Source of the DNA: Candidatus Berkelbacteria bacterium RIFCSPLOWO2_01_FULL_50_28
Lineage (GTDB): Bacteria > Patescibacteriota > UBA1384 > 2-12-FULL-50-11
Direction: 5' to 3'
Length of the DNA: 32,218 nt
Assembly (NCBI GenBank): GCA_001774395.1
Contig: MEZX01000002.1
Coordinates: forward strand, 29,628-61,845
The notes under the pieces were generated by a model that was not told the origin of the DNA, did not search any database, and worked only from the letters and a program-made list of their open reading frames with translations. This document shows, one piece after another, positions 22,889-30,157 of this stretch; the first letter of the stretch is position 1; the number at the start of each line of letters is the position of its first letter. The position numbers and the translations under genes are program-made.

Positions 22889-25264
22889 CTACGCGTCGAT
22901 TACTTGCGAGAGAAGTAATTTCTTCTCTACGGACGCAATTAGTTTACGGGAGGAGACCGCCACGTCGGGGGCAACAGAGACAGAAGTTGTGCCGGCCTTG
23001 ACCATCGCTTCGGTAATCTCCGGATAAACGCTGGGTGCCTGGCCGCAGATCGAACAGGTAACGTGATGTTTGCGGCAAGTGCGCACAACGTGCAAAATTG
23101 AGTTTAAAACTGCCGGATATCTCTCGTCAAATTCGGCCGCGAGCTTGGAGGAGTCGCGATCAATACCCAGAATAAGTTGGGTTAAGTCGTTGGAGCCGAT
23201 CGATACCCCATCGATTCCTTCTTCGATATAACGCTCTAACTCCAAAACCGTGGAAGGCACTTCCACCATTATCCACAGCTTGAAATCGGCAGACTGCTTA
23301 AGATTGTTTTGGTGCATTAGGTCGCGCACTTTTACAAACTCGTCAACGGTTCGGACAAACGGAATCATTACGTGCAAGTTTTTCAGGTCCAACCCGTCGC
23401 GAATCTGTTTGATCGCTTCGATCTCCAGCGCAAACTCGTCCGGCTCGTTAACATAACGCGACGCGCCGCGGTAGCCGATCATCGGATTGTTCTCCTGCTC
23501 CTCGTACTTGTCACCGCCTTTCAGCGAGCGATACTCGTTAGTTTTGAAGTCGGTGAAGCGGTAAACCACTGGCCGAGGATTGAAAGCCTGGGCGATCGTG
23601 CTGATGCCTTGGCTTAGCTTTTGGACAAATTCTTTTTGGCGGCCCGCGGCGATCATTGCCCTAGGGTGCTCGCCAATTCCAGCGATAATGAATTCAGCAC
23701 GAAGCAACCCGACGCCGTCAACCGGCAGCTGGGCGTACTCCTCGGCTTTGTCTGGCTCGGCCAAATTCAAATAGACCTTTGTAGCGGTAACAGGAACGGT
23801 AGTCATAACACCGCTGGCTAGCAGCTGTCGGCTGTCGGCTTTCAGCTGAATGCCGCTAGCTGATTGCTGATGGCTGATCTCAACTTTGCCTTTATAGACT
23901 TTGCCGGATGCGCCATCAACTGTTACTACTTGGCCCGTTTTGAGCGAGTGGGTAGCAGTACCGGTACCGACAACACAGGGGATTCCCAGCTCGCGCGAAA
24001 CAATCGAGGCATGACTCGTCCTACCCCCTGTATCGGTAACAATGGCGCAGGCGCGCTTCATCGCCGGCACGTAATCCGGGCTCGTCATCTCGGTAACCAG
24101 CACGTCGCCTGCTAAAACTTTATCGATATCTTTGGGCGAGTGGATGATTTTAACGGGCCCCGACGCGCGTCCCACCGAAGCAGCAGCACCGCTTACCAGC
24201 ACGTCGGCTTCGCTGACTGTCGGCTCTCCGCTTGCGGCTTTCGGCTGTTCGGTCAAAGCTGATGGCTGACTGCTGATGGCTGACTGCTGATTACTTCCTT
24301 TGTTTAGGGTTGTAACCGGCCGTGATTGTACCATATAGAAACTGCCGCCCTCGAAAGCCCATTCCATATCTTGCGGCTTGCCGTAATGGGCTTCCACTTG
24401 GGCGCCGATTTGGGCAAGTTTTACGATCTGCTCGTCAGTAAGTTTCTGGCCTTCGAGTTTGTCTTTAGGGGTACTACGATGGACGTCGTTGCCGTCCGGA
24501 CCGCGCACTATCTGCCACTCCTGCTTGCTGACCTCTTTGCTCGCAATGTCCCAGGACTCTTTTTTGACAACGTAATGATCGGGCGTTACGGAGCCGGAAA
24601 CAATCGCTTCGCCCAGCCCCATGCCGGCATCGATAACGATCTTGGAAGTGTCATTTGTTACTGGGTCAACGCTAAACATGATGCCCGAAACTTCACTTTG
24701 AACCATTCTTTGCACCGGTACGGCGATGCCGACTTTCAGGTGATCAAACTTATTAACCGTTCGATAATAAATGGCTCGCGCTTCAAACAGCGACGCCCAG
24801 CATTCGCGAACGGCTTTTATCAAGGCCTTATGCCCTTCGATATTCAAAAACGTCGCCTGCTGGCCGGCAAACGAGGCGTCCGGTAGATCTTCCGCTGTCG
24901 CCGACGAGCGCACCGCCACCGGCCCCTTGCCCATCTCGTCGTAAGCTTTTTCGATCGCACTTATCAAAGCCTTTGGCAACTCCTTCTCTTTGACTGCTTT
25001 CTGCAAAACTAGGGCGATCTGATTCAACTTTTTCGAGGCCTCAGAATCGATCCCTTTCACCTCTTTGGCGATGAACTTATCGATGCGGTGATCGCGGATA
25101 AATTGGAAGTAGGCTTCGCTCGTAATGATGAACCCTTGCGGCACCGGAAGTTTGGCTCGGCTCATCTCGCCGAGATTGGCCCCTTTGCCGCCAACCAGTG
25201 GGATGTCGTCTTTACCGACCTCACTAAACCAAACCAAGGACTTTTTCTTTGCAGAACCTAGCAT
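22889..25264 (-). CDS. ppsA: Phosphoenolpyruvate synthase (pyruvate, water dikinase)
   Basis: Makes phosphoenolpyruvate from pyruvate, ATP and water in gluconeogenesis, or supports the reverse flux. 791 residues from the ATG at 25264, close to E. coli PpsA (792). An in-frame TTG at 25339 would overlap recX by about 65 bases and is not favoured. Domains: an N-terminal ATP-grasp region (LVGGKGANLGEM, VAVRSSATAEDLPDASFAGQ), a swivelling phosphohistidine domain with catalytic His418 (TDTGGRTSHASIVSRELGIP), and a C-terminal PEP-binding barrel (LLRAEF, SIGSNDLTQLILGIDRDS) with the catalytic Cys in CSICGQAPS. Two inter-domain linkers, about residues 322-355 and 462-486, are low-complexity Ser/Gln/Ala inserts encoded by a shared short-word repeat. 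The gene starts ten bases after the recX stop, so the two are co-transcribed. No strong ribosome site. Confidence 0.96.
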   Translation of the reverse strand: MLGSAKKKSLVWFSEVGKDDIPLVGGKGANLGEMSRAKLPVPQGFIITSEAYFQFIRDHRIDKFIAKEVKGIDSEASKKLNQIALVLQKAVKEKELPKALISAIEKAYDEMGKGPVAVRSSATAEDLPDASFAGQQATFLNIEGHKALIKAVRECWASLFEARAIYYRTVNKFDHLKVGIAVPVQRMVQSEVSGIMFSVDPVTNDTSKIVIDAGMGLGEAIVSGSVTPDHYVVKKESWDIASKEVSKQEWQIVRGPDGNDVHRSTPKDKLEGQKLTDEQIVKLAQIGAQVEAHYGKPQDMEWAFEGGSFYMVQSRPVTTLNKGSNQQSAISSQPSALTEQPKAASGEPTVSEADVLVSGAAASVGRASGPVKIIHSPKDIDKVLAGDVLVTEMTSPDYVPAMKRACAIVTDTGGRTSHASIVSRELGIPCVVGTGTATHSLKTGQVVTVDGASGKVYKGKVEISHQQSASGIQLKADSRQLLASGVMTTVPVTATKVYLNLAEPDKAEEYAQLPVDGVGLLRAEFIIAGIGEHPRAMIAAGRQKEFVQKLSQGISTIAQAFNPRPVVYRFTDFKTNEYRSLKGGDKYEEQENNPMIGYRGASRYVNEPDEFALEIEAIKQIRDGLDLKNLHVMIPFVRTVDEFVKVRDLMHQNNLKQSADFKLWIMVEVPSTVLELERYIEEGIDGVSIGSNDLTQLILGIDRDSSKLAAEFDERYPAVLNSILHVVRTCRKHHVTCSICGQAPSVYPEITEAMVKAGTTSVSVAPDVAVSSRKLIASVEKKLLLSQVIDA
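23823..23878 (-). repeat. Short-word repeat inserted in frame in ppsA, second linker
   Basis: Two tandem GCTGTCG units (23824-23837), the perfect palindrome TTCAGCTGAA (23841-23850) and GCTGATTGCTGATGGCTGAT (23859-23878), as read on the plus strand. It encodes a Gln/Ser/Ala/Leu-rich stretch (SHQQSASGIQLKADSRQLLA) between the phosphohistidine and PEP-binding domains. It shares the 13-mer TGCTGATGGCTGA with the first-linker repeat. Confidence 0.7.
24206..24292 (-). repeat. Short-word repeat inserted in frame in ppsA, first linker
   Basis: Contains a 14-base tandem repeat GCTGATGGCTGACT (24258-24271 and 24272-24285) plus a third partial copy, and further GGCT-type words up to 24206, read on the plus strand. 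It encodes NQQSAISSQPSALTEQPKAA between the ATP-grasp and phosphohistidine domains. E. coli PpsA has a shorter, unrelated linker here. Confidence 0.7.
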
Positions 25265-25274
25265 TAATTCCAAC

Positions 25275-25733
25275 TTAACTTGTTTGAATCTCTTTGAGTA
25301 GTCGGTAGATGATATTGGGGGCAAAACCGCGACGGCCAAGCAATCCTAAGGCCCGGCGTTTGCGCGTCAGTTCGTCAAGGTTTGACCAACTTCTAATTCG
25401 ACTTTCTAGCAGCTCTCTGGCAACCTCAATTTCGTCATCAGCAGAGATTTGTGAGGTCCACTTTTCGGTCAACTCCCGGGAAAACCCTCGTCGCTTCATC
25501 TCCAAGCAGATGCGATACTTGCCCCGCCGCATTATGGAGAGTCTCGAGTGCACGAAAGATTCGGCGAATTTATCATCGTCGATTAGGCCAACCGCTGCTA
25601 GCCGCTGCAGCGCTTTCTCCACAGCTTCCGGCTCGTAACTTTTGTCTCGCAATCTCTCTCGCAACTCTTTCTCTGTCCGCGCCCGATAACCAAGGAGTTT
25701 CACTGCGTAATCGAAGGCCGACATACTTTTCAT
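25275..25733 (-). CDS. recX: RecX family regulator of RecA
   Basis: 152 residues. RecX binds RecA filaments and limits strand exchange. The three-helix RecX repeats are visible: AFDYAVKLLGYRARTEKELR ... GLIDDDKFAESFVHSR (repeats 1-2), then RRGFSRELTEKWTSQIS and the last repeat ending RRGFAPNIIYRLLKEI. The ATG at 25733 is favoured because TATGAT (25745-25740) lies exactly six bases before it, a leaderless arrangement; a second Met is three codons in. The gene is followed after ten bases by ppsA. It is separated from recA (26706-27752, same strand) by a plus-strand gene, so the two are not co-transcribed in the usual recA-recX order. Confidence 0.92.
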   Translation of the reverse strand: MKSMSAFDYAVKLLGYRARTEKELRERLRDKSYEPEAVEKALQRLAAVGLIDDDKFAESFVHSRLSIMRRGKYRICLEMKRRGFSRELTEKWTSQISADDEIEVARELLESRIRSWSNLDELTRKRRALGLLGRRGFAPNIIYRLLKEIQTS

Positions 25734-25739
25734 GCCTGT

Positions 25740-25745
25740 ATCATA
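25740..25745 (-). promoter_or_regulatory. -10 element of a leaderless recX promoter
   Basis: Minus strand TATGAT, then ACAGGC, then ATG. It matches the consensus in five of six bases. No clear -35; an oligo-T stretch (TTTTTT) lies at the appropriate distance. The predicted start is the A of the recX ATG. Confidence 0.6.
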
Positions 25746-25855
25746 TCTGAATTTCTAACCCAAAAAAGTGCGAGACTTGACTTCGCCGAGGGGGGAGGTA
25801 CGGTGGAGTTGAGGTAGGGAAAACTACTTAGCATCGGACAAAGAAGGAGGAACTA

Positions 25856-26563
25856 ATGGAACGAAAAGTAACCTATATAGTACTAGCGCTTGGACTAATC
25901 ATCGGTTTAGTGGCTGGTTTCGCTGGTGGTTACACTTACCAGAACTTCAAGGCCGAAGAAGGTGGGACTGTAGGAACGGGCGGTGAAATTGGAGGAAGTG
26001 GACAAGCAGATTCAAAAACCGAAAAAGTACCAAGTCACTATAAAGTTATTATGGCTCTGATAAACAGCGGTGATCCAATTAGGAATAGGATAAGAAGTAC
26101 TGAAATCTCAAGAGTGAGTACTAGGGCATATCGATGCCCTACAGTTATCGATCCAGGGTATACAAAGTGGATGGCAAAGGTACCTCTGCCATTTTATCGA
26201 CATATTTACGACGATAGCCTACTAATGGATGCGAAACCAGCGACGATCGTAGGGTCCGTCGATGAAGATACAGATTACCCCAATGATGCAACTGAGTGGA
26301 TTGGAAATGAAAGAAATTATGAGATCGTCAATACGGAATTAGTGAAAAAGGCAAAGTTGACAAAATTTTACCAAACCGGGGTGCAGAATCATCAAAAACG
26401 TTACTTTCTGTCAGGTGGGGACGATGAATTTTTCGACACAAAGGTACTTGGACCATTAAGCATGGTGCAAGACATGTTAGATCAGAAAGAGTTAGACAAA
26501 TTAGAACCAATTCCGGTATGTACGAGAGGGAAAGTTAAAAAGGTTGGGGGCGGCGCCGAGTAA
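25856..26563 (+). CDS. Exported anchored protein, paralog A of a pair flanking recA
   Basis: 235 residues, no named family. The N-terminal anchor (YIVLALGLIIGLVAGFAGGY, with GFAGGY at 21-26) is followed by a Gly-rich linker and an extracytoplasmic domain of about 180 residues. Shared with the protein at 28802-29449: the GFAGGYxYxNxxAE anchor end, YRCP (Cys94) early in the domain, a P(L/M)PF motif, a late YQTxV...GPL block, and one Cys near the end (Cys222, IPVC). The two conserved cysteines may form a disulfide outside the cell. The ribosome site AAGGAGG lies five bases before the ATG. The gene is AT-richer than recA and recX, lies opposite to both and is inserted between them. Function unknown. 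Confidence 0.75.
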   Translation: MERKVTYIVLALGLIIGLVAGFAGGYTYQNFKAEEGGTVGTGGEIGGSGQADSKTEKVPSHYKVIMALINSGDPIRNRIRSTEISRVSTRAYRCPTVIDPGYTKWMAKVPLPFYRHIYDDSLLMDAKPATIVGSVDEDTDYPNDATEWIGNERNYEIVNTELVKKAKLTKFYQTGVQNHQKRYFLSGGDDEFFDTKVLGPLSMVQDMLDQKELDKLEPIPVCTRGKVKKVGGGAE

Positions 26564-26705
26564 CTCTCTTCGGTGACCAGGTGCGTTGAATTGTTACCCT
26601 TCAGGTTGTGCGCTCTAGAACGGACATATCTTTCAATTCTTTTTGTCGACGATCAGTTGAATGACGACAAAGCAGTCGCAAACCATAGCCGTCGAAGTCG
26701 AGAGA

Positions 26706-27752
26706 TTAGTCCTCGTGGACGGTACTAATTTCCCCTGAATCCGAAAGCTCACGCAGTTTACTCTCAATCTCGTCGGCCGTCTTCGGATCACCTTTGAGAA
26801 AAGCTTTGGCAGCCTCCCGCCCCTGCCCTAGCTTTTGCTCTCCGTACTGGAACCAAGCACCCGATTTGTCAACAACTTCGAACTTTACGCCTAAATCAAT
26901 TAGGTCTCCTTCTTTTGATATACCATCTGCGAACATCAAGTCAAATTCAGCTACCCGAAACGGCGGCGCTACCTTGTTTTTCACCACTTTCACTCGACAG
27001 CGGTTACCTATGGCGACATCGCTGTCTTTTATCTGCTCGCTCCGGCGAATGTCCAAACGAATTGAGCAGTAAAATTTCAGAGCGTTGCCACCGGGGGTGG
27101 TTTCGGGGTTTCCGAACATCACCCCGATCTTCATTCGGATTTGGTTAATGAAAATCAGCACTACTTTGGATTTAGCAACCGCGCCGGTCAGCTTGCGCAA
27201 GGCTTGGCTCATGAGGCGCGCTTGCACCCCCATCATCGAGTCGCCCATCTCGCCCTCGATCTCGGCGCGTGGCACCAGCGCCGCCACCGAGTCAACCACA
27301 ATCACGTCCACCGCATTTGAACGCACCAGCGTCTCCACTATCTCGAGCGCCTGCTCGCCGTTGTCGGGCTGGGAGATTAGTAGGGTATCCAAATTGACGC
27401 CCAGCTTGGCTGCGTAACTTGGGTCGAAAGCGTGCTCGGCGTCAATCAAGGCTCCAAGTCCGCCGGTTTTTTGAGCGGCTGCAATTGCCGAGAGCGCCAG
27501 CGATGTTTTGCCGGATGATTCCGGTCCGAAGATTTCGATAATCCGCCCGCGCGGTAAGCCACCAACACCAAGGGCCAGATCGAGCGAGAGTGAGCCGGAG
27601 GAGATGGCGTGAATGTCCAAGTGTGGGCTTTCACCCATCAGCATAATTGAGCCGGCGCCGAACTGTTTTTCAATTTGAGCCAGCGCCGCCTTCAGCGCTT
27701 CGCCGCGACCGGAAGCGACCTCCTGTTTGTCGTTTTTTGTGTTTTTTACCAT
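26706..27752 (-). CDS. recA: Recombinase RecA
   Basis: 348 residues. Forms ATP-dependent filaments on single-stranded DNA for homologous recombination and the SOS response. Motifs: Walker A GPESSGKT (76-83), [13 protein letters not shown], Walker [20 protein letters not shown], loop L1 with [15 protein letters not shown], loop L2 after [20 protein letters not shown], and [11 protein letters not shown]. The ATG at 27752 is chosen over the in-frame TTG at 27839 because AAGGAG lies four bases upstream and the extra 29 residues are not RecA-like. The C-terminal acidic tail is short (ISTVHED). Upstream comes a RodZ-like gene after 165 bases that contain a strong CCCCGC hairpin. I see no SOS box. 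Confidence 0.98.
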   Translation of the reverse strand: MVKNTKNDKQEVASGRGEALKAALAQIEKQFGAGSIMLMGESPHLDIHAISSGSLSLDLALGVGGLPRGRIIEIFGPESSGKTSLALSAIAAAQKTGGLGALIDAEHAFDPSYAAKLGVNLDTLLISQPDNGEQALEIVETLVRSNAVDVIVVDSVAALVPRAEIEGEMGDSMMGVQARLMSQALRKLTGAVAKSKVVLIFINQIRMKIGVMFGNPETTPGGNALKFYCSIRLDIRRSEQIKDSDVAIGNRCRVKVVKNKVAPPFRVAEFDLMFADGISKEGDLIDLGVKFEVVDKSGAWFQYGEQKLGQGREAAKAFLKGDPKTADEIESKLRELSDSGEISTVHED

Positions 27753-27818
27753 CTTTCTCCTTCTTAACAGGCGCTTGGCGGTCTGGCAACAGCGTGTCGG
27801 AGGTGTCTTGAGCTTGGT

Positions 27819-27835
27819 CCCCGCTGAAGGCGGGG
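27819..27835 (-). promoter_or_regulatory. GC hairpin in the recA leader
   Basis: CCCCGC (27819-27824), loop TGAAG, GCGGGG (27830-27835), about 70 bases before the recA ATG. The flanking 27836-27917 is rich in further GCG-type inverted words. No T run follows on the minus strand, so it is more likely a leader structure than a terminator. Confidence 0.5.
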
Positions 27836-27917
27836 TCAAACGCCGAGACGCGAGCAGCGAAGCGTCGCTGGAACGCGAGACTGCGTCTGTTGATGGAGCG
27901 CCAAGCGCCGGCTACCC

Positions 27918-28631
27918 CTACTTCTTCTTAACAGATGAGCTGCTGGATGCAAGATCGCCACTAAACAACACTTGAACTACTTGCCGCGAAACTCGGTCGG
28001 CTCGACTACGAGCCTGAACTTCAATCTCGTTTACACCCGGCGAGAGCTGGACTTCCTGGCTGAATCCACCCTCTTGTGACACGAAAATAGGTTCGCCGTT
28101 GATCGTCATAGTAGCGCCCTCCGACACATTGCCCGCAAGAACTACTTGGTCTCTGTCGGTTGTAAACTCAGCCGGTACACTGCTTATCTCAAGCCGCGGC
28201 GGCGAGGTGAACTGTTGCAACTCAAGGATAATGTATCCAGCAATCCCACCGAAGACGATGATCGTACCAATAACCGTCAGCAACTTCGGCGTAATTAGAA
28301 AATGCCAATCGCCGACACGCCTTGGTGAGAAAGCAACGCTTGACTCATTCATCCCGTGCCAGGTTTGGCTGCGAGCATCACGATATAGCGACACCAGACT
28401 CCCCGGGTCAAGGTGCAGATACGTTGCGTAACAACGCACGAACCCAATGTTATAGGCTTCACTCGGCAGTTTACTAAAATCGTCATTCTCCAACGCCTGG
28501 AGATACTTGGCAGGAATCTTCGTTTCGGATTCGGCTTGGGCCAACGAAATATCAAGCTTTGTTCGAGCCGAACTGAGGGTACCGCCAAAAGTGCGGTTGG
28601 AAGATATTTTTTTGGTAACAAAAGACCGCAT
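27918..28631 (-). CDS. RodZ-like membrane protein with cytoplasmic helix-turn-helix
   Basis: 237 residues from the ATG at 28631 (a TTG six bases upstream is possible). The N-terminal HTH_25-type domain (about 16-85: TLSSARTKLDISLAQAESET, KIPAKYLQALENDDF, YNIGFVRCYATYLHLDPGSL) is the cytoplasmic part of RodZ, which links MreB to the membrane. Then a membrane helix (about 115-140, LLTVIGTIIVFGGIAGYIIL) and an extracytoplasmic Ig/PEGA-like beta domain (VVLAGNVSEGATMTINGEPI ... LSPGVNEIEVQARS) ending in a Ser/Lys tail. Domain order matches RodZ, but CPR proteins of this layout are diverged, so no symbol is given. There is no ribosome site; a promoter with TTGACA is placed so that the leader would be about five bases. 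Followed by recA. Confidence 0.82.
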   Translation of the reverse strand: MRSFVTKKISSNRTFGGTLSSARTKLDISLAQAESETKIPAKYLQALENDDFSKLPSEAYNIGFVRCYATYLHLDPGSLVSLYRDARSQTWHGMNESSVAFSPRRVGDWHFLITPKLLTVIGTIIVFGGIAGYIILELQQFTSPPRLEISSVPAEFTTDRDQVVLAGNVSEGATMTINGEPIFVSQEGGFSQEVQLSPGVNEIEVQARSRADRVSRQVVQVLFSGDLASSSSSVKKK

Positions 28632-28642
28632 CCGCAAGTTTC

Positions 28643-28671
28643 ACGCTACGCCCATACTTTGAGGATGTCAA
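28643..28671 (-). promoter_or_regulatory. Promoter of the RodZ-like gene
   Basis: Minus strand TTGACA (28671-28666), a 17-base spacer, TAGCGT (28648-28643; only three of six consensus bases). Predicted start near 28636, five bases before the ATG and beside the alternative TTG. Confidence 0.5.
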
Positions 28672-28742
28672 AGGAGGATTATTCGTCGCAAAGTAGCAGG
28701 CTCTCCAAAAAAAGTAGATTTTTGAAGCATTACCTTACTGAA

Positions 28743-28772
28743 GAGGGGCGCTTTCGAAGCGACCCCTCTTTT
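28743..28772 (+). terminator. Strong stem-loop with T tail, plus orientation
   Basis: GAGGGG (28743-28748) plus CGCTT pair with AAGCG and CCCCTC (28763-28768), one bulged A, then TTTTATC. The T tail is on the plus strand although no annotated plus gene runs into it. On the minus strand the stem follows the stop of paralog B (28802) by about 30 bases with only TTCAGT after it, so it may serve that gene. Confidence 0.6.
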
Positions 28773-28801
28773 ATCTACGATTCTAGAAGTTTTACTCGCC
28801 G

Positions 28802-29449
28802 CTACAAGCCGCCGTAGCCGGGCTTAACACAGAGCAGAATAGAATCTCTGTCTTTATCAACTTTAACGTTATTTCCGTTATCAAGAGGTCCGACAATATC
28901 TTTTCCAAGATAGATTGTATCGCCACCTTTTCTGAACCTACCCACGTTTGCTTGATACATTTTTAGGGGCTCTGCTCTTACCTTTTCAATCTTATTCAGA
29001 AGCTCTGCGGAGATTGATAAGCCGTCACTACTGACACGCACTTGGTAGTACAGGTCGTAGCCGAGCACTTGTTTACCAGGATAATTAGCATTATCTACAG
29101 GATGATGTTTCTTCCCGTTAACAACCGGCGTTCCGGCGTAGTCTAGGGCAGTTGTTAACTGATCTCGGGCAAATGGCATAGGGTAAACCGCTTTGAACGT
29201 GGTGTTTTTGGGGCAATCGTAAAGATTCCCCTTACTCGTCACTACTTTCGTGCCATCGTAAGCAACAGTTTTTGCGTCCTGGCCATCACCACCAAAGTTG
29301 CTTCCTACAATGACCGCCCCAAACCCGCCGCCTGTTCCACCAATACCTTCAGCGTTAAGATTCTTGTAGGCGTAGCCGCCGGCAAAACCCAGAATCAAGC
29401 CCAAAACCAGAGCTATTATCGATACCTTCACAATCATCTGTTGTCCCAT
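28802..29449 (-). CDS. Exported anchored protein, paralog B of a pair flanking recA
   Basis: 215 residues from the ATG at 29449, picked because GGAGG lies five bases before it; an earlier ATG at 29461 contains that site. An N-terminal anchor (VSIIALVLGLILGFAGGYAY, with GFAGGY at 21-26), a Gly-rich linker, then an extracytoplasmic domain. Motifs shared with the protein at 25856-26563: GFAGGYxYxNxxAE, YDCP (Cys79), PMPFARDQ, MYQANVGRFRKGGDTIYL leading into DIVGPL, and a final Cys207 (LLCVKPGYGGL). Overall identity outside these blocks is low. Function unknown; surface exposure and a disulfide between the two cysteines are inferred. Has its own promoter at 29504-29531. Confidence 0.75.
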   Translation of the reverse strand: MGQQMIVKVSIIALVLGLILGFAGGYAYKNLNAEGIGGTGGGFGAVIVGSNFGGDGQDAKTVAYDGTKVVTSKGNLYDCPKNTTFKAVYPMPFARDQLTTALDYAGTPVVNGKKHHPVDNANYPGKQVLGYDLYYQVRVSSDGLSISAELLNKIEKVRAEPLKMYQANVGRFRKGGDTIYLGKDIVGPLDNGNNVKVDKDRDSILLCVKPGYGGL

Positions 29450-29503
29450 CCGCCCCTCCATTTATATTAAAACTTTAATAATTCTACTCCCGAACTCAAC
29501 TTT

Positions 29504-29531
29504 ATAGTATCCCCCTGACTTCGCCTGTCAA
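29504..29531 (-). promoter_or_regulatory. Promoter of paralog B
   Basis: Minus strand TTGACA (29531-29526), a 16-base spacer, TACTAT (29509-29504). The predicted 48-base leader contains a small AT hairpin, ATTAAA-GT-TTTAAT, shortly before the ribosome site. Confidence 0.6.
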
Positions 29532-29581
29532 GCATTTCGCATAAGGGTCCCGTCAACTAGTCTTGCCCTCGTAGGGCCAGG

Positions 29582-29617
29582 CCCTGCAGTTTTCAAAGTC
29601 CCTGCAGTCTTCAAGTG
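29582..29617. repeat. Two tandem 18-base direct repeats
   Basis: CCCTGCAGTTTTCAAAGT (29582-29599) is followed directly by CCCTGCAGTCTTCAAGTG (29600-29617). It lies in the gap between paralog B's promoter and the small membrane gene. Role unknown. Confidence 0.55.
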
Positions 29618-29648
29618 CTGTTCCCTCGATTAGTTTTCAGTATGAGTA

Positions 29649-29681
29649 ATGAGGCCAGCGCATCGGTGCGCCAGGCCTCAT
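29649..29681 (-). terminator. Long nested hairpin after the 71-residue membrane protein gene
   Basis: ATGAGGCC (29649-29656) pairs with GGCCTCAT (29674-29681), and inside it GCGCA-TCGG-TGCGC (29658-29671). The stem starts eight bases past the stop codon. No T run follows, so it is either a T-less terminator or a 3' stabiliser. Confidence 0.55.
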
Positions 29682-29689
29682 GGATTCGA

Positions 29690-29905
29690 TCACTTGTCCC
29701 TGGGTAAAGGCTGTCCTCCACTCAGCGTCTCCCCACATCCCAGACAGAAGAGAGGTGCGCCAGACAATACCGCAAATCCGGCGCCGATCCACAGAACCAC
29801 CTCATTCATCAGCAGCAGTCCGACGAAACAAACCAAAGTGCCCAAAACCATGCCGATCGAGAAGCGGTTGACGAACGTACCCTCCCAAGCTTTAAACTTC
29901 ATCAT
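29690..29905 (-). CDS. Small two-helix membrane protein
   Basis: 71 residues starting MMKFKAWEGT. The ATG at 29905 has GGGAG about seven bases upstream; an in-frame ATG at 29950 has no ribosome site. Two hydrophobic segments, FSIGMVLGTLVCFVGLLLM and VVLWIGAGFAVLSGAPLF, end in CLGCGETLSGG, where a CxxC could bind metal. No family recognised. A large nested hairpin follows the stop directly, which supports a real transcription unit. Confidence 0.5.
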   Translation of the reverse strand: MMKFKAWEGTFVNRFSIGMVLGTLVCFVGLLLMNEVVLWIGAGFAVLSGAPLFCLGCGETLSGGQPLPRDK

Positions 29906-29978
29906 ATCTGAACTCCCAAATCCGAAGATTTGGGTAAACTGTACATCCAAAACCTCGAGAAATCAATAAACATTAACC

Positions 29979-30025
29979 GAAAACCGGCAAGCGTAACCCA
30001 CAGCAGGTCCGTGCCGCCGGTTTTC
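29979..30025. other. Perfect 10-base inverted repeat
   Basis: GAAAACCGGC (29979-29988) and GCCGGTTTTC (30016-30025), loop 27 bases. A short TCCC-CGAA-GGGA hairpin (30031-30042; TTCG tetraloop on the minus strand) follows. Lies between ftsK and the 71-residue membrane gene. Confidence 0.6.
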
Positions 30026-30046
30026 TCCACTCCCCGAAGGGAACCG

Positions 30047-30147
30047 TGCAGGGTATGGGGTGTGGGGAGGTAGGGGCTGCCTCGGAATTAAGCCCCTCCT
30101 CCCCACAAAATATGCGTGGGATTTCCCACGCCAAGAGCACCCCTGCA
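30047..30147. ncRNA. Candidate structured RNA with three-way-junction-like pairing
   Basis: A closing helix TGCAGGG (30047-30053) with CCCTGCA (30141-30147) encloses a 16-bp helix with one bulged T (30062-30078 with 30091-30106, loop 12) and a perfect 8-bp helix GCGTGGGA/TCCCACGC (30114-30121 and 30124-30131). GGGGTG (30057-30062) can alternatively pair with CACCCC (30138-30143). On the minus strand the 8-bp helix is followed by ATATTTTG and could terminate ftsK, whose stop is at 30158. It does not match SRP RNA, 6S, tmRNA or RNase P as far as I can read. No protein frame explains it. Confidence 0.45.
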
Positions 30148-30157
30148 AGAGATAAAT

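Noticed and set aside
22786-23001. A plus-strand frame starting MKSRKFCVVLYLW that looks like a signal peptide
   Set aside because: No ribosome site, and after 30 codons it runs antisense into the ppsA 3' end with arginine-rich shadow composition.
24206-25339. Longer ppsA starting at 25339 (TTG)
   Set aside because: It would overlap recX by about 65 bases and adds residues unlike the family; the ATG at 25264 gives the normal length.
26640-26683. TTTGTCG/CGACAAA inverted repeat as a terminator between 25856-26563 and recA
   Set aside because: Arms are only seven bases with a long loop and no T run after the stem on either strand; probably chance.
28665-28817. A plus-strand frame MSKEDYSSQSS through the 28743 hairpin
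   Set aside because: It runs through a strong stem-loop and into the antisense of paralog B, and has no ribosome site.
29991-30060. Signal recognition particle RNA, because of AGCAGGTCCG
   Set aside because: The match stops before the conserved GGAAGGAAGCAGC loop, and the surrounding pairing does not fit.
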